From assembly GCA_026418175.1 (NCBI GenBank), contig JAOABX010000003.1, forward strand, positions 1-64,000: a DNA stretch of 64,000 bases, read 5' to 3'. Of the stretch, positions 34,124-42,964 are shown piece after piece (position 1 is the stretch's first letter; every line of letters begins with the position of its first letter). The notes beneath the pieces were generated by a model, which saw nothing but the letters and a program-made list of their open reading frames with translations, was not told the origin of the DNA and searched no databases. Both the position numbers and the translations under genes were made by a program. Origin of the DNA: Flavobacteriales bacterium. GTDB lineage: Bacteria > Bacteroidota > Bacteroidia > CAIKAF01.

Positions 34124-36931
34124 TTAATGAGCTTCCAACCAGTTGGGGCCTACGCCTACTTCGGCTACGATGGGAACATGTTTTAGAGGCAGGGCGTGTT
34201 GCATGATTTCTTGTACATGTTTTTTTAATAACGTTACTTCACTTTTGTGAACGTCAAATATCAACTCATCGTGTATTTGAAGAATCATGCGGGATTTTAA
34301 TTGTTTTTTTTGCAGCCATTCATCCACCCGAATCATGGCCAGCTTTATCATATCGGCAGCAGTACCTTGCAAAGGCATGTTTATGGCGTTGCGCTCAGCA
34401 AAACCACGAACCGTTTGGTTAGCTGAATGAATATCGGGCAAGTAACGTTTACGTCCTAACAGTGTTTCAACATATCCGTGTTCTCGGGCAAATGCCATTT
34501 GCTTTTCCATGTATTTTTTGATACCGGGAAATTGCTTAAAATAATTTTCGATGATTTCTTTTGCTTCTGTACGAGAAATACCTAAATTTTCTGCTAAACC
34601 AAACGCTCCCTGGCCATAGATTATTCCAAAGTTTACGCTTTTGGCTTTGTGCCGCATCTCCTTGGTTACCTCACTTTCAGCCACGTTATATACTTTGGCA
34701 GCAGTTGCTGTATGAATGTCTTTACCTTGCTGAAAGGCTTCAATCATATGTTTATCACCGCTCATTTCAGCCACTAAGCGAAGTTCAATCTGTGAATAAT
34801 CTGCTGAAAGTAATACATGCTCTTCATCCCGTGCAACAAATGCCTTGCGGATTTTCTTTCCGCGTTCTGTTCGGATGGGTATATTTTGCAGGTTGGGGTT
34901 TTGTGAACTTAATCTGCCAGTAACAGCTACGGCCTGCATATAGTTCGTATGTATCCGTCCTGTTTTGGGATTAATGAGCAAAGGCAATGCATCCACGTAA
35001 GTAGATTTTAGTTTGGTGATTTCGCGATATTCCAATATGTCGTGTACAATCGGGTGTTTGGATGCCAGCTTCAACAGTACATCTTCGCCGGTAGCATACT
35101 GTCCGGTTTTGGTTTTTTTAGCTTTGGGGTCAAGCTTTAATTTTTCAAACAATACTTCGCCCAGCTGGCGTGGAGAAGCCAAATTGAAGGTTTCGCCAGC
35201 CTGCTCATACACTTTTTGCTCAAGAGCCTGCGATTCTTTTTCAAGTTCCTGGCTATATGTTTTCAGATATTTAGCATCAATTCGAACCCCTTCGCGTTCC
35301 ATTCGTGCCAAAACAGGAACCAAAGGCATTTCAACGGTTTTAAAGAGTTCTTCGGTTTTAGTTTCTTTTAATTGGGGAGAAAATATCTTTTTCAATTGCA
35401 GGGTTACATCTGTATCTTCGTTGCAATACTCGGCAACATCTTCCACAGGAACATCCCGCATGCTTTTTTGTTTTTTCCCTTTGGCACCAATCAACTCTTC
35501 GGTAGCAATGGGTTTGTAGTTTAAGTACGTTTCGGCTAAAAAATCCATGCCGTGACGCATTTCGGGTTGAATTAGATAATGAGCCAGCATGGTGTCAAAA
35601 AAAGGACCGTTGATTTCTATTCCGTAATTAGCCAAAACCGTTAGGTCGTATTTAATATTTTGTCCAATTTTTAGAATTGCGCCATTCGAAAAGAAGGGTT
35701 CAAAACGTTGGAGGATTTTAAGGGTATCATTACGGTTTTCTGGCAAAGGAATATAAAATGCCTGGTGGGGTTTGAAACAAAAAGATATACCCACCAATTC
35801 GGCTTGCAGCGCGTCAAGCGATGTGGTTTCGGTATCAAAACAAACTTCATTTTGCTGTATTAATTCATGCAGCAATTCCTGCTGCCAGTTTTCATCATTC
35901 ACTATAAAGTATTGATGCTTGATATCGCGAAGGGTTTTAAAAGCCCGAATAGTGGATGGGTTTTCTGATTCGGAATTTACATTTGATGCCGTTGTTTCAT
36001 CAAACAGGCCCATTTGTGTTCCGTTAGAAGGTGTGATTGTTCCACTAATACTTTCACCCAAAATTCGCTCGCTTAGGGTACGAAATTCCAACTCAGTAAA
36101 AATTTCTCGCAGTTTTTCTTTGTCAGGTTCTTCTACTTCAAGAGCTTTTTCATCCAATTCAATCGGCACATCGGTAATGATGGTGGCCAGTTGTTTTGAA
36201 ATTCGGGCTAATTCAGCGTGTTGTTCTACTTTTTCACGTAGTTTTCCCGATAATTTATCCGTATTGGCTAAAAGGTTTTCTACCGAACCAAATTCTTTGA
36301 GCAACTTCAATGCAGTTTTTTCACCAACGCCCGGGATACCGGGAATGTTGTCCGAAGAATCGCCCATCAATCCAAGCAAATCAATAACTTGTGCCGGGCT
36401 ATCTACATCAAATTTTTTACAAACCTCTTTTACTCCCAATATTTCATCCGGACTGCCCATCCGTCCGGGTTTATACCAGAATGTGTGTTCTGTAACCAAT
36501 TGACCATAATCTTTGTCGCTGGTCATCATGTAAGTAGTAAACCCCTTTTTTTCAGCTTGGCGGGCCAGGGTGCCTACTACATCATCAGCTTCATAGCCTT
36601 CTTTAATGATGAGGGGAATACGAAATGCTTCGATTATTTTAGCGATGTAGGGGAGTGATTTTTGCAAATCTTCCGGCATTTCCTGACGGTTAGCTTTGTA
36701 AAACTCATAGACATCGTTTCGTTCTGAAGTTTCTTCCTGTGGGTCAAATACCACTGCAATATGAGTGGGTTTTTGTTTCTTTAATACATCCATTAGCAGG
36801 TTAGTAAATCCAAACATCGCTGATGTGTTTAATCCTTTGGAATTTATTCTAGGATTATTGATAAAGGCAAAATATGCCCGATACGCCAGCGCATACCCAT
36901 CTAATAAAAAAAGTTTTTTTTCGTTTTTCAT
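34124..36931 (-). CDS. polA: DNA polymerase I
   Basis: 935 residues from the ATG at 36931 (MKNEKKLFLLDGYALAYRAYF); a TTG 21 bases upstream is possible but adds nothing family-like. The 5'-3' nuclease domain (about 5-290) has SDKDYGQLV and GDSSDNIPGIPGVGEKTA. The 3'-5' exonuclease (about 330-525) keeps DTETTSLD, NIKYDL and YCNEDTD, so proofreading should be active. The polymerase domain (about 560-935) has SADYSQIELR (motif A), KSVNFGIIYG (O helix) and IHDELIF (motif C). Replaces RNA primers and fills repair gaps. It stands alone, tail-to-tail with the RNA-ligase-like gene. Confidence 0.97.
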   Translation of the reverse strand: MKNEKKLFLLDGYALAYRAYFAFINNPRINSKGLNTSAMFGFTNLLMDVLKKQKPTHIAVVFDPQEETSERNDVYEFYKANRQEMPEDLQKSLPYIAKIIEAFRIPLIIKEGYEADDVVGTLARQAEKKGFTTYMMTSDKDYGQLVTEHTFWYKPGRMGSPDEILGVKEVCKKFDVDSPAQVIDLLGLMGDSSDNIPGIPGVGEKTALKLLKEFGSVENLLANTDKLSGKLREKVEQHAELARISKQLATIITDVPIELDEKALEVEEPDKEKLREIFTELEFRTLSERILGESISGTITPSNGTQMGLFDETTASNVNSESENPSTIRAFKTLRDIKHQYFIVNDENWQQELLHELIQQNEVCFDTETTSLDALQAELVGISFCFKPHQAFYIPLPENRNDTLKILQRFEPFFSNGAILKIGQNIKYDLTVLANYGIEINGPFFDTMLAHYLIQPEMRHGMDFLAETYLNYKPIATEELIGAKGKKQKSMRDVPVEDVAEYCNEDTDVTLQLKKIFSPQLKETKTEELFKTVEMPLVPVLARMEREGVRIDAKYLKTYSQELEKESQALEQKVYEQAGETFNLASPRQLGEVLFEKLKLDPKAKKTKTGQYATGEDVLLKLASKHPIVHDILEYREITKLKSTYVDALPLLINPKTGRIHTNYMQAVAVTGRLSSQNPNLQNIPIRTERGKKIRKAFVARDEEHVLLSADYSQIELRLVAEMSGDKHMIEAFQQGKDIHTATAAKVYNVAESEVTKEMRHKAKSVNFGIIYGQGAFGLAENLGISRTEAKEIIENYFKQFPGIKKYMEKQMAFAREHGYVETLLGRKRYLPDIHSANQTVRGFAERNAINMPLQGTAADMIKLAMIRVDEWLQKKQLKSRMILQIHDELIFDVHKSEVTLLKKHVQEIMQHALPLKHVPIVAEVGVGPNWLEAH

Positions 36932-37010
36932 GAAAAAATTTTCTGATTGCAATATACATGGAATGTTAATTAATTTAAACGAAATAAAACTGTAGTTTTT
37001 TTACTATTTT

Positions 37011-37018
37011 TAGCTTTG
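37011..37018 (+). promoter_or_regulatory. Promoter -7 element for rpoN
   Basis: TAGCTTTG fits TAnnTTTG and ends 35 bases before the rpoN ATG, in the region divergent from polA. Confidence 0.5.
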
Positions 37019-37052
37019 TGCTACTATCAATGCATTGGGAGATAAGTAATAT

Positions 37053-38531
37053 ATGTTAAAACAAAGTTTACAACAGAAACTTTTACAAAAACTTTCACCG
37101 CAACAAATTCAATTGATGAAATTGTTGCAGGTACCAACTGCCGCTTTGGAACAGCGAATAAAAGAAGAATTAGAATCAAACCCGGCACTTGAAGAAGGTG
37201 GTGAAGAGCCTGCTGAAAACGAACAAGAACTGACTTACGAGGATGATTTTGAAATGACGGATGAGGCTCGTGAACTTGAAAAAAAGACAGAAGATATAGA
37301 CATTAATGATTATCTCAACGACGATGACTATCCATACTATAAAACTCAAGTAAATAATTACGGGCCGGATGAAGAAACCCGGGAAATACCTTTCTCGGCC
37401 GGAGTGAGTTTTCAGGAACATTTGGTTGACCAAATTGGTTTACGGAATTTAACCCCCCATGAACAGCAGTTAGCTCGCCATATTATCGGCAACATAGATG
37501 ATGATGGTTACCTGATGCGTGATGTAGAAAGCATGGTGGATGACCTGGCATTTTCCATGAATATTGAGACCACGAAAGAAGAGCTTGAAAAAATACTAGC
37601 AGTAGTACAAGATTTTGATCCACCAGGCGTAGGTGCCCGTAATTTGCAGGAATGCCTGATTATACAGCTTCGCAAAAAAGAAAATCCCAATCGTTATACC
37701 CAATTAGCCATACAAGTGTTGTCAAAGTTTTTTGATGAATTTACAAAAAAGCACTATGATAAAATTCAACGCCGGTTAAATTTAGACGATGAAGAATTTA
37801 AAAAGACCATTCACGAAATTTTGCACCTAAATCCTAAGCCGGGGAGTGCAGTAGCTCCATCTTCAAAAACTACTCAAGCCATAATTCCTGATTTTATTCT
37901 CTATAACAACGATGGTAAATTGGAGCTTACTCTGAATTCAAAGAATGCTCCAGAACTGCGGGTTAGTAAAACGTATGCAGAAATGTTGGAAGGATTTTCG
38001 AAAAACAAAAAGAATGCAGACAAAAGCCAAAAGGAAGCCATCTTGTTTGTAAAACAAAAATTGGATGCGGCCAAGTGGTTTATAGATGCTATCAAGCAAC
38101 GGCAGGAAACCTTGATGGCTGTGATGGGCGCCATATTACAATACCAATATGAATATTTTGCAACCGGCGATGAAACAAAGTTAAAACCCATGATATTGAA
38201 AGATATTGCCGACCAAGTGGGATTAGATATTTCTACAATTTCAAGAGTGGCTAATAGCAAATACATTGAAACCCCCTTTGGTACTTTTTTACTCAAATCA
38301 TTTTTTTCTGAATCGCTTTCAACCGAAAGCGGAGAAGAAGTTTCTACCCGTGAAGTAAAAAAGATATTACAGGAGTGTATTGAAAATGAGAACAAGCGCC
38401 GGCCACTTACAGACGAAAAGTTGGCAGAAATTCTAAAAGAAAAAGGATATAACATAGCACGTCGTACTGTTGCTAAGTATCGCGAACAATTAGAAATACC
38501 GGTAGCCCGTTTACGCAAAGAATTGAAATAA
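37053..38531 (+). CDS. rpoN: RNA polymerase sigma-54 factor
   Basis: The alternative sigma factor for -24/-12 promoters. 492 residues: the Gln-rich region I opening LKQSLQQKLLQKLSPQQIQLMKLLQ (first 20 or so residues bind activators), an acidic region II (about 50-95), the core-binding domain (about 110-300), the HTH (LDISTISRVANSKYIETPFG, about 392-411) and the RpoN box ARRTVAKYREQL near the C-terminus. Full length. It needs a bacterial enhancer-binding protein, none of which is encoded in the window. The stop overlaps the start of the next gene by one base. Confidence 0.97.
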   Translation: MLKQSLQQKLLQKLSPQQIQLMKLLQVPTAALEQRIKEELESNPALEEGGEEPAENEQELTYEDDFEMTDEARELEKKTEDIDINDYLNDDDYPYYKTQVNNYGPDEETREIPFSAGVSFQEHLVDQIGLRNLTPHEQQLARHIIGNIDDDGYLMRDVESMVDDLAFSMNIETTKEELEKILAVVQDFDPPGVGARNLQECLIIQLRKKENPNRYTQLAIQVLSKFFDEFTKKHYDKIQRRLNLDDEEFKKTIHEILHLNPKPGSAVAPSSKTTQAIIPDFILYNNDGKLELTLNSKNAPELRVSKTYAEMLEGFSKNKKNADKSQKEAILFVKQKLDAAKWFIDAIKQRQETLMAVMGAILQYQYEYFATGDETKLKPMILKDIADQVGLDISTISRVANSKYIETPFGTFLLKSFFSESLSTESGEEVSTREVKKILQECIENENKRRPLTDEKLAEILKEKGYNIARRTVAKYREQLEIPVARLRKELK

Positions 38532-39160
38532 TGAACCGACTGGCCGGGATAATCTCTCACATTTTTCATCCGCTATACATGCCTTTGATAGGTATAGCCA
38601 TTGTACTTAATGGCAATGATATCTATCGAATGATAGTTCCCCCTTCATTGGCATGGTTTATTTACTTGGTTTTTTTGGTATTTACATTTTTGTTTCCTGT
38701 TTTTTCAATTTTAGGATTGCGAATAGCCAAAGTAGTAAGCAGTATTCATTTACCTACCCGGCAGGAACGAAGAATTCCGCTGCTACTGGGTACAGCATTT
38801 TTTATGATGGCATATTGGCTGGTTCGTAGCGTGAATGAAATTATGGCTATTAACTTCATCATGGTAGCCGGGGTTTTTACTATGGTGTTGATTCTCATTC
38901 TAAATAATTTTATAAAAATCAGCGTACACATGGCCGGTATTGGAGGGGTAACCGGAATGTTAACTGCCGTGGCCGGAACACTTACCCTGAATTCTGATTG
39001 GTATTTGGTAGGAGCCGTTATAGCCGGTGGGTTAACCGGTTTTGCTCGGCTGCAATTAAAAGCTCATAATGTTTCAGAGGTAGCGCTAGGCTATCTGCTT
39101 GGTTTTTTCTCGCAGTATGTATTATTAAACTACTTGATTCATCGAACATACTTTCTTTAG
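38531..39160 (+). CDS. PAP2-like integral membrane protein
   Basis: 209 residues, six or so hydrophobic helices. The C-terminal part (GLTGFARLQLKAHNVSEVALGYLLGF) resembles the last signature of PAP2 phosphatases (x-R-x..-H..-x-G-x3-G), with Arg and His in place, but the earlier KxxxxxxRP and PSGH signatures are not evident. It is therefore a PAP2-fold relative of uncertain activity. Translationally coupled to rpoN by a one-base overlap, a common arrangement in Bacteroidota as I recall. Confidence 0.7.
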   Translation: MNRLAGIISHIFHPLYMPLIGIAIVLNGNDIYRMIVPPSLAWFIYLVFLVFTFLFPVFSILGLRIAKVVSSIHLPTRQERRIPLLLGTAFFMMAYWLVRSVNEIMAINFIMVAGVFTMVLILILNNFIKISVHMAGIGGVTGMLTAVAGTLTLNSDWYLVGAVIAGGLTGFARLQLKAHNVSEVALGYLLGFFSQYVLLNYLIHRTYFL

Positions 39161-39209
39161 CTGAATAATTCCCGTTCAATGTGTTGTGTTACCATTTCAT
39201 GAAAAAAAC

Positions 39210-39217
39210 TACCTTTG
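39210..39217 (+). promoter_or_regulatory. Promoter -7 element for panD, leaderless geometry
   Basis: TACCTTTG, then AACC and the ATG at 39222. The core ends 5 bases before the ATG, as at lipB and the sulfoxide reductase gene. Confidence 0.6.
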
Positions 39218-39221
39218 AACC

Positions 39222-39575
39222 ATGATGATTGAAGTGTTAAAATCCAAAATCCATCGGGTAAAAGTTACCGAAGCCAATCTTAATTATATTGGTAGCATTA
39301 CCATTGATGAAAACCTGATGGAAGCCGCCAACCTGATTGAAAATGAAAAAGTACATATTTTAAACAACAACAATGGCGAACGCTTTGAAACCTATGTAAT
39401 TAAAGGCCCTCGTGGAAGTGGCGTTATTTGCTTGAACGGAGCGGCAGCCCGACGTGTTCAGGTTGGGGATATTATTTTGATTCTATCTTATGCGTGGATG
39501 GATGCAGAAAAAGCCAAATTGCATGTACCGGCAGTTATATTTCCAGATGAAACCACCAATCAGCTAAAAGCCTGA
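39222..39575 (+). CDS. panD: Aspartate 1-decarboxylase proenzyme
   Basis: Makes beta-alanine for pantothenate and coenzyme A. 117 residues with the self-cleavage site YIGSIT (Gly24-Ser25; Ser25 becomes the pyruvoyl group), the conserved Lys of [11 protein letters not shown] (about 9) and [16 protein letters not shown] (about 70-85). Length is normal for the pyruvoyl type. A second ATG codon follows immediately, so the protein may begin one residue later. First gene of a plus-strand run with the flippase-like and heptose genes. Confidence 0.96.
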   Translation: MMIEVLKSKIHRVKVTEANLNYIGSITIDENLMEAANLIENEKVHILNNNNGERFETYVIKGPRGSGVICLNGAAARRVQVGDIILILSYAWMDAEKAKLHVPAVIFPDETTNQLKA

Positions 39576-39576
39576 G

Positions 39577-40602
39577 TTGAAAAAGAAAGTTATATCTGTA
39601 TTGAAGATTTTGCTGTTCATTTCACTGGGCTTAGCAGTGATTGTTTGGTTTTGGCACAATATGGCTGAAAACGATAAACAAAAATTTTGGACCAGCATTG
39701 AACAGGCGAACTATTTTTGGCTTGTATTTTCCATTTTACTGGGAGCACTCAGCCATTTCAGCAGGGCATTACGCTGGCGGCTTATTATTTATCCGTTTGG
39801 ATACACGCCTCGTGTGCCCAACCTGTTTTTTGCAGTGATGAATATGTATTTTGCCAACATGGCAGTACCTCGTTTGGGCGAAATTACCCGTTGCGCCATT
39901 TTACAACAATATGAAAAAATTCCGTTTGAAAAAACCTTTGGAACCGTAGTTGCTGAGCGGGTGATGGATTTACTGATGCTTTTGTTATTTTTTGGATTTA
40001 CGTTTTTGTTGATGGCTGATTACATCGATCCTATTTTACAAAACTTTCATAACTTACGTTCTGCTGAAGGGCTGGATGTTTCCAAACAAGAACCTTCTTT
40101 TTTAACTAAAAATTTGAAGTGGATAATATTAGGTTTGGGAGCTGCTATTTTTGGCTTGTTGTTTTTGCTTCGCAATCATCCATATTTTGGAAAGTTTTTT
40201 TTAAAAATTCAGGGTTTATTGCGAGGATTTTGGGAGGGATTGAAATCTATAATCCGGGTAAAAAATCCAATAGAATTTTCTTTTCATACCTTGTTTATTT
40301 GGGCCATGTATTTTTTTATGACCTATGTGTGTTTTTACTCGTTGCCAGCAACGTCAAATCTGTCTTGGCTTGCTGGCCTTACAGTATTGGTGTTTGGTTC
40401 TTTGGCAATTACCATTGTACCGGGTGGAATTGGTGTTTTTCCAGTAATTGTAGCCGCAGTATTAAATATCCCTGTTTTTGGGAATATTGATCCAGGTACA
40501 GGTTTGGCTTTAGGTTGGATTATTTGGGCATCACAAACCCTGTTAATTTTAATTTTAGGTATAATTTCGTTTGTACTTTTGCCGGTATATAACCGCTCGT
40601 AA
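39577..40602 (+). CDS. Lysylphosphatidylglycerol synthase-type flippase-like membrane protein
   Basis: 341 residues starting at a TTG one base after the panD stop. About eight transmembrane helices, with the family features ALSHFSRALRWRLIIYP (about 49-65), NMAVPRLGEITRCAILQQYE (about 94-113, the PxRxGE motif) and VPGGIGVFPVIVAAVL (about 285-300). These mark the UPF0104 / LPG_synthase_TM family, which flips or modifies lipids. There is no C-terminal aminoacyltransferase domain, so it is the flippase-like part alone. The lipid substrate is unknown. Confidence 0.85.
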   Translation: MKKKVISVLKILLFISLGLAVIVWFWHNMAENDKQKFWTSIEQANYFWLVFSILLGALSHFSRALRWRLIIYPFGYTPRVPNLFFAVMNMYFANMAVPRLGEITRCAILQQYEKIPFEKTFGTVVAERVMDLLMLLLFFGFTFLLMADYIDPILQNFHNLRSAEGLDVSKQEPSFLTKNLKWIILGLGAAIFGLLFLLRNHPYFGKFFLKIQGLLRGFWEGLKSIIRVKNPIEFSFHTLFIWAMYFFMTYVCFYSLPATSNLSWLAGLTVLVFGSLAITIVPGGIGVFPVIVAAVLNIPVFGNIDPGTGLALGWIIWASQTLLILILGIISFVLLPVYNRS

Positions 40603-40612
40603 TTCAGAATGC

Positions 40613-41092
40613 ATGGACACATCCAACAAAATAGTTTCTGAAAATGAATTAATGCATTTACTAGCTGTGTGGCGGTTTAAAGACGAAGTAATCGTTTTTA
40701 CAAATGGATGTTTTGACTTGCTTCATCCCGGACATATTAGTTATTTAGAAAAAGCTCGTTCGTTGGGAGACAGGCTTATTGTCGGATTAAATTCGGATGA
40801 ATCCGTTCAGCGATTAAAAGGTGCCGGTAGGCCTATTAATAATCAACATGATCGAGCACGAATATTAGCAGCGCTTCATTGCACAGATGCAGTAGTGCTA
40901 TTTGAAGAAGACACGCCAATAAGATTAATTGAATTGGTAAAGCCCAATATTTTAACCAAAGGAGGCGATTATACCATAGAAAAGGTGGCAGGAGCCGACT
41001 TTGTTAAATCTTACGGTGGCCAGGTAAAGATTCTTCCTTTTGAACCGGGGTATTCGTCAACCGGAATTCTACAAAAATTAAAACCATGTTAA
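40613..41092 (+). CDS. rfaE2: D-glycero-beta-D-manno-heptose 1-phosphate adenylyltransferase
   Basis: Activates heptose-1-phosphate with ATP to ADP-heptose for the LPS core. 159 residues from the ATG at 40613; an open frame extends 42 bases upstream into the preceding gene but lacks family similarity. Nucleotidyltransferase motifs: FTNGCFDLLHPGHISYLEKA (HxGH), VGLNSDESVQRLKG and the C-terminal GYSSTGIL (the STS/ISSS-type motif). The kinase half (HldE N-terminal domain) is absent, as in the split Bacteroidota enzymes. The epimerase of the same pathway is at 61158. Confidence 0.93.
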   Translation: MDTSNKIVSENELMHLLAVWRFKDEVIVFTNGCFDLLHPGHISYLEKARSLGDRLIVGLNSDESVQRLKGAGRPINNQHDRARILAALHCTDAVVLFEEDTPIRLIELVKPNILTKGGDYTIEKVAGADFVKSYGGQVKILPFEPGYSSTGILQKLKPC

Positions 41093-41166
41093 TTCTTTCC
41101 TGTGTTCTGTATTTTTGCCGTAATTTCAACCGGATTTGTTATTTTTGAAAAAAATTGACCCGGAAT

Positions 41167-41559
41167 ATGAAAAATATTTTAGCAATTTGTGTAGTAACCA
41201 TTATCCTCCTTTTGTCATCTGGTTGCCTAGGAAATACCGAAGATGTATTACAAACAGGCACGTGGCGTTTGGTACAATTGGATCCAAGTGTAAATGTTGT
41301 GGAGTTTAATTTTAATAGTAACGGAACAGTAATTTTTAAAGACCTGAATGCTGCCATCATTGATACCGGCACTTACACTGCCACTGCCGAAATAGATCAC
41401 CGGTATTTAGATATTAAAGGGTTGCAAGATGTGCCGGGTCAATATCCTCTAAATTACAATCATAAATGGACCATTGTGCGTTGTGATCCGGAAGCATTGA
41501 TTATTGCTGTTTCTGTTGATGGCCTGGGCGTTGTTCAACGCGATTTTACCAATATCTAA
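41167..41559 (+). CDS. Small lipoprotein, lipocalin-like
   Basis: 130 residues from the ATG at 41167; a TTG 12 bases upstream is an unlikely alternative. The signal peptide ends in LLSSGC (lipobox), then LGNTEDVLQTGTWRLVQLDP, the opening strand pattern of lipocalin-like (META or DUF4923-type) domains, and a short barrel with FNSNGTVIFKDL and IDTGTYTAT. Two TATTTTTG promoter-like cores occur upstream (41110 and 41140). Probably a small periplasm-facing lipoprotein; function unknown. Confidence 0.7.
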   Translation: MKNILAICVVTIILLLSSGCLGNTEDVLQTGTWRLVQLDPSVNVVEFNFNSNGTVIFKDLNAAIIDTGTYTATAEIDHRYLDIKGLQDVPGQYPLNYNHKWTIVRCDPEALIIAVSVDGLGVVQRDFTNI

Positions 41560-41581
41560 TATCTAAAAACAAAATTTTTCC

Positions 41582-42952
41582 TTGGCTTCTGCGAAGGCTA
41601 AAACTACCTTTTTTTGTCAATCTTGTGGATATCAGTCTGCCAAATGGGTAGGCAAATGTCCATCGTGTGGTTCATGGAACACGTTTGTTGAGGAGATCAT
41701 TTCAAAATCTCCTTCGAGCCAGCTTGCTGGAATATCTCAAAATAAAAAAAATCAACCACAGCCGATTGCTTCCATAACCTACTCCGTAGAAGATAGAGTA
41801 GATACCACTGATAAAGAGCTAAACCGGGTATTGGGCGGAGGAATTGTACCCGGTTCCTTGATTTTATTGGGAGGAGAACCCGGTATTGGAAAAAGCACAT
41901 TGTTGTTACAGATGGCCTTACGTCTTACTGGCCAACAGGTTTTGTATATAAGCGGCGAGGAAAGTGAACAACAAATTAAGTTACGGGCAGAACGTATTGG
42001 TATTCAAAATCAGCAGTGTTATATTTTAACGGAGGTAGTACTTGAAAATATTTTGCAAATTCTATCCGAAAAGCGTCCGGACTTACTAATCATAGATTCC
42101 ATTCAAACCCTATATACTTCGTTGATCGAATCGTCAGCAGGTAGTGTATCACAAATCAGAGAGTGTACCGCCCATTTGCTGAAATTGGCGAAAACCACCG
42201 GAATTCCGGTTTTTATCATTGGCCACATTACCAAAGACGGTTCCATTGCCGGTCCAAAAATTTTAGAGCATATGGTAGATGTGGTATTACAGTTTGAGGG
42301 TGACCGCAATCATCTGTTCCGCATTATCCGGGCATCGAAAAACCGTTTTGGAGCAACCTCTGAAATTGGCATATACGAAATGGTAAACGACGGACTGCGT
42401 GAAGTTGAAAATCCATCCGGAGTTCTCATATCGCAAAAAGAAGAAACCTTAAGTGGAACGGCTATTTGTGTAACCATGGAAGGCATACGCCCCATATTGC
42501 TGGAAATTCAAGCGTTGGCAAGTACTGCTGTATATGGCACCCCACAACGTTCAGCCACCGGTTTTGATTTACGTAGATTAAATATGTTATTGGCTGTGTT
42601 GGAAAAGCGTTGTGGATTTCAGCTCAGCATAAAAGATGTGTTTTTAAACCTTACCGGAGGAATAAAAGTAGAAGACCCGGCCATGGACTTGGCGGTAGTA
42701 AGTGCCATATTATCTTCAAACGAGAACATTCCGGTGCCTTCAGATATTTGTTTTGCTGCAGAAGTAGGCTTAACCGGCGAAGTACGACCCATAAATCGAA
42801 TTGAACAACGCATTGCTGAAGCCCAAAAGTTAGGATTTAAAAAAATATTTATTTCCCGATTTAATCTCAAAGGATTAGATACTTCAAAATATACAATCCG
42901 AATTGTGGGTGTAGCCAAAGTTGAAGAATTATATCGGGCATTGTTTATTTAA
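41582..42952 (+). CDS. radA: DNA repair protein RadA
   Basis: RecA-like branch-migration ATPase for recombination repair. 456 residues, starting at a TTG. The N-terminal C4 zinc finger is FCQSCGYQSAKWVGKCPSCG (about 11-30). Walker A is GGEPGIGKSTLLLQ (about 97-110), Walker B LLIIDSIQTLY (about 166), and the RadA-specific KNRFG motif is in ASKNRFGATSE (about 250). The C-terminal third is a Lon-protease-like domain (SIKDVFLNLTGGIKVEDPAMDL). Full length. Confidence 0.97.
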   Translation: MASAKAKTTFFCQSCGYQSAKWVGKCPSCGSWNTFVEEIISKSPSSQLAGISQNKKNQPQPIASITYSVEDRVDTTDKELNRVLGGGIVPGSLILLGGEPGIGKSTLLLQMALRLTGQQVLYISGEESEQQIKLRAERIGIQNQQCYILTEVVLENILQILSEKRPDLLIIDSIQTLYTSLIESSAGSVSQIRECTAHLLKLAKTTGIPVFIIGHITKDGSIAGPKILEHMVDVVLQFEGDRNHLFRIIRASKNRFGATSEIGIYEMVNDGLREVENPSGVLISQKEETLSGTAICVTMEGIRPILLEIQALASTAVYGTPQRSATGFDLRRLNMLLAVLEKRCGFQLSIKDVFLNLTGGIKVEDPAMDLAVVSAILSSNENIPVPSDICFAAEVGLTGEVRPINRIEQRIAEAQKLGFKKIFISRFNLKGLDTSKYTIRIVGVAKVEELYRALFI

Positions 42953-42964
42953 TAAACTATTTTA

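Noticed and set aside
35013-36503. Long open frames antisense to polA (about 168 and 194 residues)
   Set aside because: Ser-rich, no family features, fully inside a strongly conserved gene; they are by-products of polA codon use.
37901-38569. A 222-codon open frame antisense to rpoN
   Set aside because: It overlaps the RpoN box and HTH of a clear gene and encodes no recognisable domain.
41110-41147. Two TATTTTTG cores 30 bases apart as a tandem promoter
   Set aside because: AT-rich sequence gives this motif easily; no further support, so not listed as features.
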